Part shown: positions 35,008-43,960 of the stretch, piece by piece
How the letters are laid out: each line of letters starts with the position of its first letter
How positions within the stretch are numbered: the stretch's first letter is position 1
Source of the DNA: Acidobacteriota bacterium
GTDB lineage: Bacteria > Acidobacteriota > Terriglobia > Acidiferrales > UBA7541
Assembly (NCBI GenBank): GCA_013289695.1
Contig: JABCZK010000006.1
Span: 1 to 64,000, forward strand
DNA: 64,000 nt
Reading direction: 5' to 3'
The notes under the pieces: generated by a model
Told to the model about the DNA's origin: nothing
The model's input: the letters and a program-made list of their open reading frames with translations, nothing else
The model's database searches: none
Position numbers and translations under genes: made by a program

Positions 35008-38000
35008 CTAGAAATTAAGTTTTAGCGCGAACTGGAATGTGCGCGGATCGTAGGCCGAGGTGGGCTGGCCCGCGGCGCAACTAGTTGTCCCCGCAGTGGA
35101 ATCGCAGACCGGGTTCACGCCGCTGACGTTGAAGCGATTCAGCATGTTGAATCCGTCGGCGATCACCTGCAGATGTACGCGCTCCGTTATCGGGATTTCC
35201 TTGGCGATGCGCAGGTCGATCTCGAAGAATCCTGGCTGGTTGAAAGCGTTGCGGCCAAGGTCGCCCGTACAGCCATTCGGCGGCACGGGAACGGTGGCAC
35301 TCGGCGGAATCACCGACCCGTCACTGCCAAAACAATTCGTGGGAATGATGAACTCGGCATTGTGGATGAAAGGCGAAGTCGTTGCCGCCGGAAAACCCGC
35401 AGGAACCGCCGCACCCGCGGGAAGCGCGGACGGACGTCCCGTGGAAGAGCCAAAGTCGAGGTTCGAGTCAAATCCAAGTAGGACGTTGTAAGGCCGGCCG
35501 GAAGCCACTTCGATCACTGGGGAGACGGTAAAGTTCGAAAGTATTTTTTTCCACATCGCGGAATCGCTCTGGCGGAAGGGCGTCTGATACACGGCGCTAG
35601 TGATCCAGCGATGACGTTGGTCGAAGTCCGAGTTTCCGCGGTCGCCATTGGGATTGCTGTTGTCCTGCGGATTCAGGAGTGTGGAAAGGTCGGTCGAATC
35701 GTCGATCGTGTGCGAATATGTCCAGCCGGAAACCATTTCAAACCCGTGCGAAAAACGCTTGGTCACCGTCAGCGTGAAGCCGTTGTAAAGCGAATTGCCC
35801 GTGGAAGTTTGCGGGTTCACATCGCTCCACGGCACCTGCACTCCCGCGAACCCGGTGGGGAACCCGGCTGATGCTGCTAGGCCAACTAAATTGGCATAGC
35901 CTCCGACGAGTCCGGCGAAAGTTGGATTCGGACCCGAGGGCCGGAAGAAATTAAACGCGGCCGCAGTGCCGATCGCTCCGATGGGCGTTCCGCATCCGGG
36001 AGCCGAGGAGCCGATGCCGAAAACACCGGGCGCTTCCACCAGAACGCTGCCAGTGCCGGTATTCACGCAGCCCGGCACGCCGCCGTTGGCGGGAACCTGC
36101 ACAGTCAGAGGATTCGTTCCGGGCGTGATCAACCCGGCCTCGATGGCATTGGTCGCGTTGGAATCGAGAATCGCTGGATTGGTGACGTTAATATTGATGG
36201 TGCGATCCAGATGCGTGCCGTGCGTGTAGTTGTATCCGGCGCTCACTTTCCAGTCCCGCGAAAGCTCGCGTTCGATCGAGAGGTTCGCCTGCTGCGCCAG
36301 CGCATATTGGAAATTATTTTTGATCGGAATCGTGTAGGGAATGCCCACCAGCGGATACCCCAGCGCCCCCGGCACAAAGGGGTTCGGCACCGTCAGATAA
36401 TTCTGGTTGATGAACAGGGAGTTGGGCTGGAACGCATTGAAGCGCTGCTGATTTGCCTGATAGCACATGTTCGGCGTGGCTGTGGAACAGCCCATGTCCG
36501 GCACGTTCAGAATTCCCTGAAAAATCGAAGCGGCGTTCAAAGAGCCGTCGGGCGTGCCGCCCGGGAACTGCAGCAGCGCGGACCGCGCGCCGTCTTCGGC
36601 CGTAGCAAGAAAAGTAAGCGCGAGCGCCGGATTGTCGTAGAAAAACCCGTAGCCGGCGCGGATGACCGTCTTGCCGTTACCCCAGGGATCCCAGGCGATT
36701 CCGATGCGCGGGGAAACATTGTTGGAATCAATCGGCACACCTTCCTGGACGCCAAAGGCTTTCTCGGCGACCCCGTTGGCAGTGGTGGCTGCCGCAAAGG
36801 TGGGCTGCCAACCGATGTCGTAGCGCACGCCGTAATTCAGCGTGAGCCGGTGATTTATTTTCCAACTATCCTGCGCGAATACTCCCAGCAATTTATTGTT
36901 GAACGGGCTATCCGACTGGCCGATTCCCTGGAAGAAAATCGTGGGCGTGCCTAAGCCGTAGGCCTGCACGGGAGTCAGGTTGGGAGCGCCGGGCGCGATG
37001 GAAACGCTGCCGAAATCATAAACGCCGCCGTAATTCAGAGTGAAAATTTGTGAGGAAGGCGATTGCAGTTGAATGAAGTTGAAGTCCACTCCGAACTTGA
37101 GCGAATGCTTTCCTTTGACCCACGTCAGGTTGTCGGTGAGCTGATAGCGTTTTTCGATGCGGTTTTCGGTGGAGAAAGGCTCGCGCCCGATATACGCGGC
37201 GCCGGCGATGTTGACGGCGGGATCGGAGCCGCCGGGAAGATCCGAGAAGCCGTAAAAGAGACTGCGGCGCGCAAACTGAAAGTGAACTTCATTGAACACA
37301 TTGCTGCTGATGGTGGTCGTGTGCTGCGCGATCAGCGCCCAATCGTGGGTTTGCTGTGAGGACGTGCGGCTCCCGGAGTTCTGGCCGAAGGTCTGGTTCT
37401 GCGCATTCACCTGGATACCATCCACGCTGTCGGGCGAAACCATGGCGCGAACAAAAGTGCTGTTCCGCGAATTCCAGATATGGTCGATGCGCAACGAATA
37501 GATGCTGCCCTTCTCGGATGTAGGAAAGTTTCCAATGGTGGAAAGTAATCCCGTGAAGGAAGCAGGCACCGGAGCGTTGGTGATGGGAAATCTCGAGCCG
37601 GGAAAGAACGGCGTGTTGCCAAAGATGGCCGTGAAAGAACTCGCCGCTGCAGCACAAAGATACGGGATGCCCGCCGCCCCCGCAGCGGAAACGAACGCTT
37701 CCTGAGTCGGCGTCACCAGATACGCCGGGAGCGGGCACGGCGCAGAGAACGGCGGCAGAATATTGGAATTAATAAACCCGAAGTTGTCCTGGCCGATGGC
37801 GGTGAATCCGGTTTCCTCGCGGCGCGTGAGTTCGTAGCTGAAAAAGAAAAAAGTCTTGTCCTTCTGGATTGGTCCGCCCAGCGTAAGACCGGACTGCACG
37901 CGCGTGTAGGATTGCTTCACAGGTGTGATGCCGCACTCAAACGTCGTCGGGCTGCAAGACGCCGTCACCGAAAACGGATTCTGCGCTTGGATGGCGCCAT

Positions 38001-38781
38001 TGCGCAGAAAGCCGAAAGCATTGCCGTGCAATTCGTTCGATCCCGATTTGGTGACGATGTTGACGACTCCTCCCATCGCGCGTCCGTATTCCGGCATGTA
38101 GCTGCTGGTGATCACCTGAAATTCTTGCACGCCTTCCTGCGATACTGTCGCGCGCACCCCGTTGACCGAACTATCAATCGCATCCGCGCCGTCCACGGAA
38201 ATTTCGTTGGAACGACCGCGCTGGCCGCCCAGGTTCAATCCGGTGTTGGGCGCCGCGCCGATGGAAGGCGTGTTGTCGCGCGCCGCGCGCGAATCCAGCA
38301 GCGTGAAGTTGATGTAATTCCGCCCGTTGATCGGCAAATTATCAATCTGATTCTGCGAAACGGTCATGGAAACGTCGGTCTTGCTGGTTTCCACCAGGTC
38401 CGGCGCGGCCGTAACGCTTACCGACGCTGCTGTGGTCTGCAATTGCAGCTGGGGGTTGTATTCAGCCACTTGCCCGAGCGTTAAAGTGAAAGATGTGTCG
38501 GTGAGAATTGCGAAACCGGACGCTGCGACGGTCAAGGTGTAGGTTCCAGGCGGCAAGCCGACGAACTCGTATCTTCCGTTGGCGTCGCTGGCGGCGGTGC
38601 GCTCGATGCCCTTGGCGGGATTCTGCAGCGTGACTTTTGCGTCTTTCACGGCGAGATTCTGCGGATCCAGAACCGTGCCGGACAAATTCACGGTGTTCAC
38701 TTGCGCGGAACTGCGTGTGGGAAGAGCCGGGACCATAAAACAAAGCAGCAACATCAAAACCATAAATTGGCGCAGGCTCAT
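35008..38781 (-). CDS. Oar-like TonB-dependent outer-membrane receptor with N-terminal carboxypeptidase-regulatory domain
   Basis: 1257 residues from the ATG at 38781, preceded by a GGGGG sequence; longer upstream frames lack a signal peptide at the right place. Residues 1-27 are a signal peptide (LMLLLCFMVPALPTRSSAQ). Residues about 30-115 are a carboxypeptidase-regulatory/CNA-B-like domain (LSGTVLDPQNLAVKDAKVTL, RYEFVGLPPGTYTLTV). A plug domain (NLPINGRNYINFTLLDSRAA, GGVVNIVTKSGSNELHG) and a long 22-strand-type barrel follow, ending in Phe as expected for BAM assembly. Such very large Oar-like receptors are greatly expanded in Acidobacteria and are thought to take up large sugars or adhere to substrates. 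No partner lipoprotein (SusD) is adjacent. Confidence 0.92.
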   Translation of the reverse strand: MSLRQFMVLMLLLCFMVPALPTRSSAQVNTVNLSGTVLDPQNLAVKDAKVTLQNPAKGIERTAASDANGRYEFVGLPPGTYTLTVAASGFAILTDTSFTLTLGQVAEYNPQLQLQTTAASVSVTAAPDLVETSKTDVSMTVSQNQIDNLPINGRNYINFTLLDSRAARDNTPSIGAAPNTGLNLGGQRGRSNEISVDGADAIDSSVNGVRATVSQEGVQEFQVITSSYMPEYGRAMGGVVNIVTKSGSNELHGNAFGFLRNGAIQAQNPFSVTASCSPTTFECGITPVKQSYTRVQSGLTLGGPIQKDKTFFFFSYELTRREETGFTAIGQDNFGFINSNILPPFSAPCPLPAYLVTPTQEAFVSAAGAAGIPYLCAAAASSFTAIFGNTPFFPGSRFPITNAPVPASFTGLLSTIGNFPTSEKGSIYSLRIDHIWNSRNSTFVRAMVSPDSVDGIQVNAQNQTFGQNSGSRTSSQQTHDWALIAQHTTTISSNVFNEVHFQFARRSLFYGFSDLPGGSDPAVNIAGAAYIGREPFSTENRIEKRYQLTDNLTWVKGKHSLKFGVDFNFIQLQSPSSQIFTLNYGGVYDFGSVSIAPGAPNLTPVQAYGLGTPTIFFQGIGQSDSPFNNKLLGVFAQDSWKINHRLTLNYGVRYDIGWQPTFAAATTANGVAEKAFGVQEGVPIDSNNVSPRIGIAWDPWGNGKTVIRAGYGFFYDNPALALTFLATAEDGARSALLQFPGGTPDGSLNAASIFQGILNVPDMGCSTATPNMCYQANQQRFNAFQPNSLFINQNYLTVPNPFVPGALGYPLVGIPYTIPIKNNFQYALAQQANLSIERELSRDWKVSAGYNYTHGTHLDRTININVTNPAILDSNATNAIEAGLITPGTNPLTVQVPANGGVPGCVNTGTGSVLVEAPGVFGIGSSAPGCGTPIGAIGTAAAFNFFRPSGPNPTFAGLVGGYANLVGLAASAGFPTGFAGVQVPWSDVNPQTSTGNSLYNGFTLTVTKRFSHGFEMVSGWTYSHTIDDSTDLSTLLNPQDNSNPNGDRGNSDFDQRHRWITSAVYQTPFRQSDSAMWKKILSNFTVSPVIEVASGRPYNVLLGFDSNLDFGSSTGRPSALPAGAAVPAGFPAATTSPFIHNAEFIIPTNCFGSDGSVIPPSATVPVPPNGCTGDLGRNAFNQPGFFEIDLRIAKEIPITERVHLQVIADGFNMLNRFNVSGVNPVCDSTAGTTSCAAGQPTSAYDPRTFQFALKLNF

Positions 38782-38863
38782 CGTCACACCCCCAAGGAAA
38801 CCCGGAATTTTTTGTCCGGCATGCAGCCGCGTCTCTGCGTCTGCAGCAGAATATCGTGGATCC

Positions 38864-38915
38864 GCTCCGCACCCCGCGGAGCAGTAAAAGGACAGATGAG
38901 CGACTTTTACGCTCA
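38864..38915 (-). promoter_or_regulatory. Two small hairpins in the leader of the TonB-dependent receptor gene
   Basis: A 7-base stem GCTCCGC/GCGGAGC (38864-38882) and a 6-base stem TGAGCG/CGCTCA (38897-38915) lie about 83-134 bases upstream of the start codon on the coding strand. They may structure the mRNA leader. The remainder of the 265-base gap 38782-39046 shows nothing further. Confidence 0.35.
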
Positions 38916-39046
38916 CGTGTAACTGTTTGCAATAGGAAACTCTAATTGGTTCGACGGGACTTGCCCAAGAATTAGCTCGCTGCGCTGCGAAAGAGAAACG
39001 GGGGAGCAGTGGCTGGATTTTCAGAAATAGCGATGGCGCAACGAAA

Positions 39047-40096
39047 TTACGATGGGCGATTCGATGGACCCGTCAGTTGTACCAAATTGTCCGCCGCGGT
39101 CACTGGAGGCGTAGCGCCCGGCTCGAACGTTTGCGGCGCGCGCCAGAAATCCATTGCCGAAGTTTGATGCACGCAGGAAACGGTGCAATGCGGGGCGCAG
39201 CCCTTCTTGGTGAAAAATTCCCGATGACGCTGCTCGTCGGTGTATGCAGCGAGAGGAACGCCCGGGTAACCGCGCTGCTGCGAGCAATAATGCACCAGGC
39301 CGTCTTCGCATATGTAGAGATAACGCGAGCCGGCGCGGCACCGCCAGTTGTTCTCCAGGCCCTTCGCGATATTGTGCTGGAATTGATTGATGCGCGTGAA
39401 GGACTGCTTGCCGAGCGACATGATCTCTTCGAAAATTTCCTGCTCGCGAGGGCCCAGCGGCTGCAGCTGGCCGTTGTGGTCGTGCAGGATCCCGACGGTG
39501 GAAGTGAACCCCAGCTCGACCGCGCGGTGCGCGACGGTCAAAGCGTCCTCGGAATTGGCGACGCCTCCGCCGAGCACCGAATTGATGTTGATCTGAAATT
39601 CGGCGTGCTCGGCCAGCAGCTTCAGCTTTTGGTCGAGCACTTTCAGGCTTTTCATGGAAACATCGTCCGGATTGACGTTGTCTATGCTGATCTGCAGGTA
39701 TTCCAACCCTGCGCGATTCAGCGCTTTAATGCGCTCGGCGACCAGCAAATAGCCGTTGGTGATTAGCCCGGCCATGATGCCATTCTTGCGGATGCGCGCG
39801 ATAATCGCGTCCAGCTCCGGATGCAGCAGCGGCTCGCCGCCGCTGATGGTTATTACGGAGGTGCCCATCTCGCCCAGCCGGTCAATGCGCCGGAACATTT
39901 CCTCCAGCGGCACGGGCTTCGAGAAATCGTCGAATTCGTTGCAGTAGGTGCAGGCCAGATTGCAGCGCCGAATGGGGATGATATGCACCAGCACGGGATG
40001 GCGCGTGGATAGCAGGCCCTTCGCGATCATGCGCAACTCGCGGAGTTTGCGGTGCACCGCGAGCAGCTTTCTGCGAATTTTCGTGCCTGTTGTCAC
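39047..40096 (-). CDS. Radical SAM protein with SPASM-like C-terminal cysteine cluster
   Basis: 349 residues. The 4Fe-4S S-adenosylmethionine motif CNLACTYC (Cys45, Cys49, Cys52) follows IIPIRR, and the SAM-binding [13 protein letters not shown] and LITNGY are present. The C-terminal third has six Cys ([29 protein letters not shown]), which may hold auxiliary clusters like those of SPASM peptide-modifying enzymes. The substrate is unknown; no short precursor peptide was recognised nearby. The start is GTG at 40096, with ATG at 40030 as an alternative. The next gene upstream is an aldo/keto reductase on the same strand, 136 bases away. Confidence 0.85.
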   Translation of the reverse strand: MTTGTKIRRKLLAVHRKLRELRMIAKGLLSTRHPVLVHIIPIRRCNLACTYCNEFDDFSKPVPLEEMFRRIDRLGEMGTSVITISGGEPLLHPELDAIIARIRKNGIMAGLITNGYLLVAERIKALNRAGLEYLQISIDNVNPDDVSMKSLKVLDQKLKLLAEHAEFQININSVLGGGVANSEDALTVAHRAVELGFTSTVGILHDHNGQLQPLGPREQEIFEEIMSLGKQSFTRINQFQHNIAKGLENNWRCRAGSRYLYICEDGLVHYCSQQRGYPGVPLAAYTDEQRHREFFTKKGCAPHCTVSCVHQTSAMDFWRAPQTFEPGATPPVTAADNLVQLTGPSNRPS

Positions 40097-40232
40097 GGGT
40101 TTGGGAGATCAGGCTTCCGTAATTGCCGGGCAGCTGATCTCGCTTGAATTATTATGCCATATCCGTGGAGGCGGCCCACGGCGGATCGCCGGCGCGATGC
40201 GGAAAGGGCAGCGCGAGGCGACGAGCTAGCGC

Positions 40233-41204
40233 TCAGTCCGACCATCCCTGCGGCACGCGATCCCAGCGATGCGCCTTCAGTTTTTGCAGCAGCGCTTTAT
40301 CGAGCGGACCCGCGTCGCTCACGGCGATGTTCTCTTTCACGTGGGCGAGCTTTCTCATGCCGATGATCGTGGTGCCCACGTCCGAATTGGACAAGATGAA
40401 ACGCAGCGACATTTCCGGCAGAGTCATTCCAGGCGGCACGATTTTCTGCAATTGATCCACGCGCGCCACAGTTTGCGCCAGGTTCGCCGGGCCAAAATAT
40501 TTCGCGCGCCAGTCGTTGGGCGGGAATTTTGTCTCGCGCGTCATTTTTCCGCCCAGGCTTCCTTCATCGAGTGGAACGCGCGCGATCACGCCGACATTCA
40601 ATTCGCGGCAAACTGGAAAAAGCTTGTCCTCCGGCGATTGATCGAAAACGTTGTAGATCACTTGCACGGTGTCCACTAGGCCCGTGCGTAGAGCCGCGAT
40701 TCCGTTCTCGGGCTGCCAGCGATTGAGGCTCAGACCGAAAAATCGAATCAGCTTATCGCTTTTCAGTTTCTCGACGGTTTCGCGAAATTCTGGTTCGCTC
40801 GCCCAGCTGTCGTCCCAAACGTGGAATTGCAGAATGTCAATTGATTCCGTGCCGAGCTTCTCCCGGATTTTCTTTGCATAGCGCAACACGTGAGCGGCGG
40901 GAAAGACATCACGGTACTTGTATTCCGGAATGGCAGGCCATTGGTCATTCATCGGCGGAACTTTCGACGCGGCGTACAACCGTTTGGTATTGTTCCGCGA
41001 CAATATTTCACCGAGCAGTCCGTCGCTCTTGCCTGCGCCATAGGCCCATGCGGTATCGAAGAAATTGCAACCCTGGTCAATCGCCAATTGCATCGCTTGC
41101 AGCGATTCCTGATCCTCCGAACCGCTCCAGCCGCTCACGCCCCACAGTCCGTGGGCGATGTCACTCACATCGAAACCCGTGCGCCCCAGCTTGCGATATT
41201 TCAT
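40233..41204 (-). CDS. Aldo/keto reductase
   Basis: 323 residues, a TIM-barrel AKR. The catalytic Asp and Tyr are in FDTAWAYG, the Lys in AASKV and the His in LQFHVWD. The NADPH-binding end reads SNSDVGTTIIGMRKLAHVKEN. The start is supported by AGGAG six bases before the ATG at 41204. Substrate not assignable; it resembles the YajO/IolS-type and not the sugar-reductase branch. It lies between the radical SAM gene and two SH3-domain protein genes on the same strand. Confidence 0.92.
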   Translation of the reverse strand: MKYRKLGRTGFDVSDIAHGLWGVSGWSGSEDQESLQAMQLAIDQGCNFFDTAWAYGAGKSDGLLGEILSRNNTKRLYAASKVPPMNDQWPAIPEYKYRDVFPAAHVLRYAKKIREKLGTESIDILQFHVWDDSWASEPEFRETVEKLKSDKLIRFFGLSLNRWQPENGIAALRTGLVDTVQVIYNVFDQSPEDKLFPVCRELNVGVIARVPLDEGSLGGKMTRETKFPPNDWRAKYFGPANLAQTVARVDQLQKIVPPGMTLPEMSLRFILSNSDVGTTIIGMRKLAHVKENIAVSDAGPLDKALLQKLKAHRWDRVPQGWSD

Positions 41205-41245
41205 TTGAGCTCCTCGCGATTGTTATACAACGAATCGGGGCGTCG

Positions 41246-42586
41246 CTACGGCTTCGCTGAAGATTGGAACGATTCCGGCGGATCGAGCGAGCACTGCTTC
41301 CAGAATGCGCTTTCGGAGATGACGCCGTCCGTTAGTTGCTTCAGACTGGCGAGCGTCGCGGCGATTTGTCCGCCGTCAGCCGAATCAAATACGAGCACCA
41401 CGCCTTCGACCGACGGAGCGGGCGATTTTAGTTCGCGGTACGTTTTTTCGAAGAGCGCTCTGGCAAACGCGAGTTTTTCCCTGGCGGTGGAAGTGGCCGC
41501 AGGAGACGTAGGCTCTAGCCAGATCACGCGAACTTTCTTGCTCGCCAGCGGCGCCCACTTACCGCCGAAAGTAGTCGTCTCGTCCTTGCTGATGTTGAAA
41601 AGCGTCGCAGCGGCGCTGTCCTTGAATTCCGCCGGCAAATCCAGCTGCGCGCGGCGAATCCAACCGCGAGACGAGCCGGAGATCTGGACGTGCACCCAGG
41701 CGCCCTCCAGTTCTAGGACCTGAAATTCGTCTTCCGCATCGGCGGAAAATAGAACCGGAGATCCCTCAGCGGGTTTGGAGAAGACGTGCGTGCCAGCCTT
41801 CTTCACGGTTGCGAGATCAGCTGGTCGCACCTGATTGTGAAGAATCTCTTCAAAGTTCTTAATATCGGCCGACAGTTCCTGGGTGCGTTTTTCGACCGCC
41901 GCCCGCTGCAGCTTCAAAGTTTCCAGGCTTTCGCTCGAAGAAGGAGGCGGCGCGACCGGCTCCGCCGCCGCGCGCGGAGCGCTCGAGAAGTCTCCGGCTA
42001 CGCCGCTCTTGTTTGACGACGATTCACCCAGTTCCGAAGCCGCGGGATCGAGCCGGGTTTGCGGGCGCAAGCCTCCGCTACTCACCGATGGTGCAGGAGC
42101 GGTGCTGGATTTCGGCGCAGGCGCTATCGCGGACGAGCCGGCGGGCTTTGGAACGGAACTGGGACCCAGGGCCTCCTGAATCTGGTCCAGGAAATCATTC
42201 TCGATGTGGCCGTTCGAGACGAGCACGTGATAACCGGAGCGCCCGGGCGTGGGATCGTTGTACCAAGCCGTGATTTTGGCACTGGCGCGGACGGTAGCGC
42301 CGCCTGCAGGCGTCGCCACCACCTGAAATGTGCACTCGTAATAGCCGCGCTCGAAGTGGTCAGTCGGCAGGTCACTCGCCTCAACAAAGCCGTCAACCGT
42401 GGGCAGACGCCCGCTGGAACTGGGGCGCAGATTGCGCACCACGCGCTCAACATCTGCAACAGGGCTGGTAAACGTACGTTCGTAGGGAACTGCAGGAACT
42501 GCCTGCGCAGAGATTTGTGCGGCCAGGAATGTTAATGCCAGCAACAAAGTTCCAAAATGGACCGCGGGCCGAAGGGTTTTCTTCAC
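41246..42586 (-). CDS. Exported protein with SH3-like domain
   Basis: 446 residues from a GTG at 42586 that overlaps the previous stop (GTGA); an upstream ATG at 42619 would lengthen the signal peptide but overlap more. The signal peptide (HFGTLLLALTFLAAQISAQA) predicts export. Residues about 35-140 form a beta-rich domain, then a Pro/Ser/Ala-rich disordered linker (about 140-230), a coiled coil (LETLKLQRAAVEKRTQELSADIKNFEEIL), a bacterial SH3-like domain (VHVQISGSSRGWIRRAQLDL) and a mixed C-terminal domain. Function unknown; SH3-like domains of this kind bind cell wall or protein ligands. Appears to be a diverged partner of the adjacent gene. Confidence 0.78.
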   Translation of the reverse strand: MKKTLRPAVHFGTLLLALTFLAAQISAQAVPAVPYERTFTSPVADVERVVRNLRPSSSGRLPTVDGFVEASDLPTDHFERGYYECTFQVVATPAGGATVRASAKITAWYNDPTPGRSGYHVLVSNGHIENDFLDQIQEALGPSSVPKPAGSSAIAPAPKSSTAPAPSVSSGGLRPQTRLDPAASELGESSSNKSGVAGDFSSAPRAAAEPVAPPPSSSESLETLKLQRAAVEKRTQELSADIKNFEEILHNQVRPADLATVKKAGTHVFSKPAEGSPVLFSADAEDEFQVLELEGAWVHVQISGSSRGWIRRAQLDLPAEFKDSAAATLFNISKDETTTFGGKWAPLASKKVRVIWLEPTSPAATSTAREKLAFARALFEKTYRELKSPAPSVEGVVLVFDSADGGQIAATLASLKQLTDGVISESAFWKQCSLDPPESFQSSAKP

Positions 42587-43554
42587 GGTATGGGTTCCAC
42601 CTGGTCGTGCCGCAGCCATCCGCGACGTCCGTCCACGGTTTCGACTCCGTACCAGTAGGGCGTGATGATCTCAATGAGCACGTCTGAATTCGCTGGCACG
42701 GACTGCAGCGTCGCGGCGTGCTGGAAGGGAGCTGATTTCAGGTTGGCCTGGGCTTTTACGCGCAATTCGGCCTGGTGCTGCAGCTCGTGCAGCCGCAATT
42801 CCAGGCTCTGCACGGAGCTTTCTGCGTCCTTTAGCCGCGCTGCTTCCGCATCGCGTTCCTTCACATTGGATTGCGCCGCAAGTTGAAGTTGCCGACGCTG
42901 CAGCAAATCCGCGGTCTGCCGTTCCTCGCGCTGGATGCGCACGATGTGGCTTTGGATCTCCGCGAACTCGCTGGTTTCGACGGTGGTGTCCGATGTATGG
43001 ATTCTCTTCGATCCGTCTTCCATGAATATCGCGTCAATCTGCACATGAGTGCGATTAGGGGCAACTCCCAATACGATGTAGCGGACGGTGATTGTTCCAA
43101 CGTCCGTGCTGTTCTTGAAGTGCTGCGGCGACAGGGCTTGTTTGCGCACCTTATAGAAGGCATGGCCAGGTCCGGTCCACGGCCCGTAGTACGCGGAGGA
43201 TGTCGCCGCTTCGGCTTCGGTCAATTCGTCTTCCCGGGCATAGACCTGCGTGCCGTGCAGGATTGTGTCTTGCGTTACTAATTCCACCGCTTTCATCACG
43301 TCCGCTTCGGAGGCCTTAAGGTCAATCGCGAAGCCTTCCGGCACGTCCGCTGATTTCTGGCCAGGGTTCGCAGCAGAGAACGCCTGCGCGGCCGCGCCAA
43401 AAACCAGCGCGACAGCGATAAGCGCGAAACCACAGCGAAATAGCCCGTAAATTGAGCGGGCCAGACCGCCGAGCCACCACGGGCTGATCAACTCTACCTT
43501 GGTTGCGTCCGCCAGCCGCACCGCCTCAAGTTTGTCCGCCAGCCTATGACCCAT
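42583..43554 (-). CDS. Membrane-anchored or exported protein with coiled coil and SH3-like domain
   Basis: 323 residues from the ATG at 43554, which follows a G-rich ribosome-binding stretch; a longer frame upstream is basic and not convincing. One hydrophobic segment (about 30-58, FRCGFALIAVALVFGAAAQAFSA) is preceded by about 30 polar residues, so it may be an internal signal anchor. A beta-rich domain (about 65-180) is followed by a coiled coil (about 190-260, LQRRQLQLAAQSNVKERDAEAARL) and a C-terminal SH3-like domain (YWYGVETVDGRRGWLRHDQ). The layout parallels that of the next gene, with which it overlaps by four bases, suggesting a duplicated pair acting together. Confidence 0.78.
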   Translation of the reverse strand: MGHRLADKLEAVRLADATKVELISPWWLGGLARSIYGLFRCGFALIAVALVFGAAAQAFSAANPGQKSADVPEGFAIDLKASEADVMKAVELVTQDTILHGTQVYAREDELTEAEAATSSAYYGPWTGPGHAFYKVRKQALSPQHFKNSTDVGTITVRYIVLGVAPNRTHVQIDAIFMEDGSKRIHTSDTTVETSEFAEIQSHIVRIQREERQTADLLQRRQLQLAAQSNVKERDAEAARLKDAESSVQSLELRLHELQHQAELRVKAQANLKSAPFQHAATLQSVPANSDVLIEIITPYWYGVETVDGRRGWLRHDQVEPIP

Positions 43555-43960
43555 CCATTTCCCCCCATTATTTGTGCGTTCGACGCGATGGCCGCGCGAA
43601 CACGGCCTCGGCAGACCTTTGAAGGTGCGCCGCAGTCGCCTGCGCCAGTGCACCGGAAGACCGAGCAGCGTACAGGGCAAAATACACTAAAAGGGAGGTG
43701 GAGAACAAATTGTTAAGTTTTGTTAATTTTTATCTTGCATTCTTAATTCGCCCGGAGTAATTTCCTGGGCGTTTGGCGTGTGCGCAGCGTTGCGGCACTC
43801 GCTAACGGGGGAAGCCCAGGTTCCTGGGATGCGCGCATACAATGATCAACTCGGCCTTCATTGCACCAGCTGGCTTGCCGCGCGAGTCGCTCCCGCTGCC
43901 GTACGCAGCACGGTTACCAGTCACATCGAAGCTATCCCGCCAATTGCAACAGGAGGGTGT
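43555..43960. promoter_or_regulatory. Divergent control region of the respiratory operon, with AT-rich direct repeat
   Basis: This 406-base gap has no convincing gene. An AT-rich island at about 43705-43747, unusual in this high-GC window, holds the direct repeat TTGTTAA at 43710-43716 and 43720-43726, one helical turn apart. Next to it is an imperfect inverted repeat CGCCCGG-AGTAATTT-CCTGGGCG (43748-43770). These lie about 190-250 bases before the Cyc2-like gene and are candidate operator or promoter elements. AGGAGG at 43951 is the ribosome-binding sequence of that gene. Confidence 0.4.
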
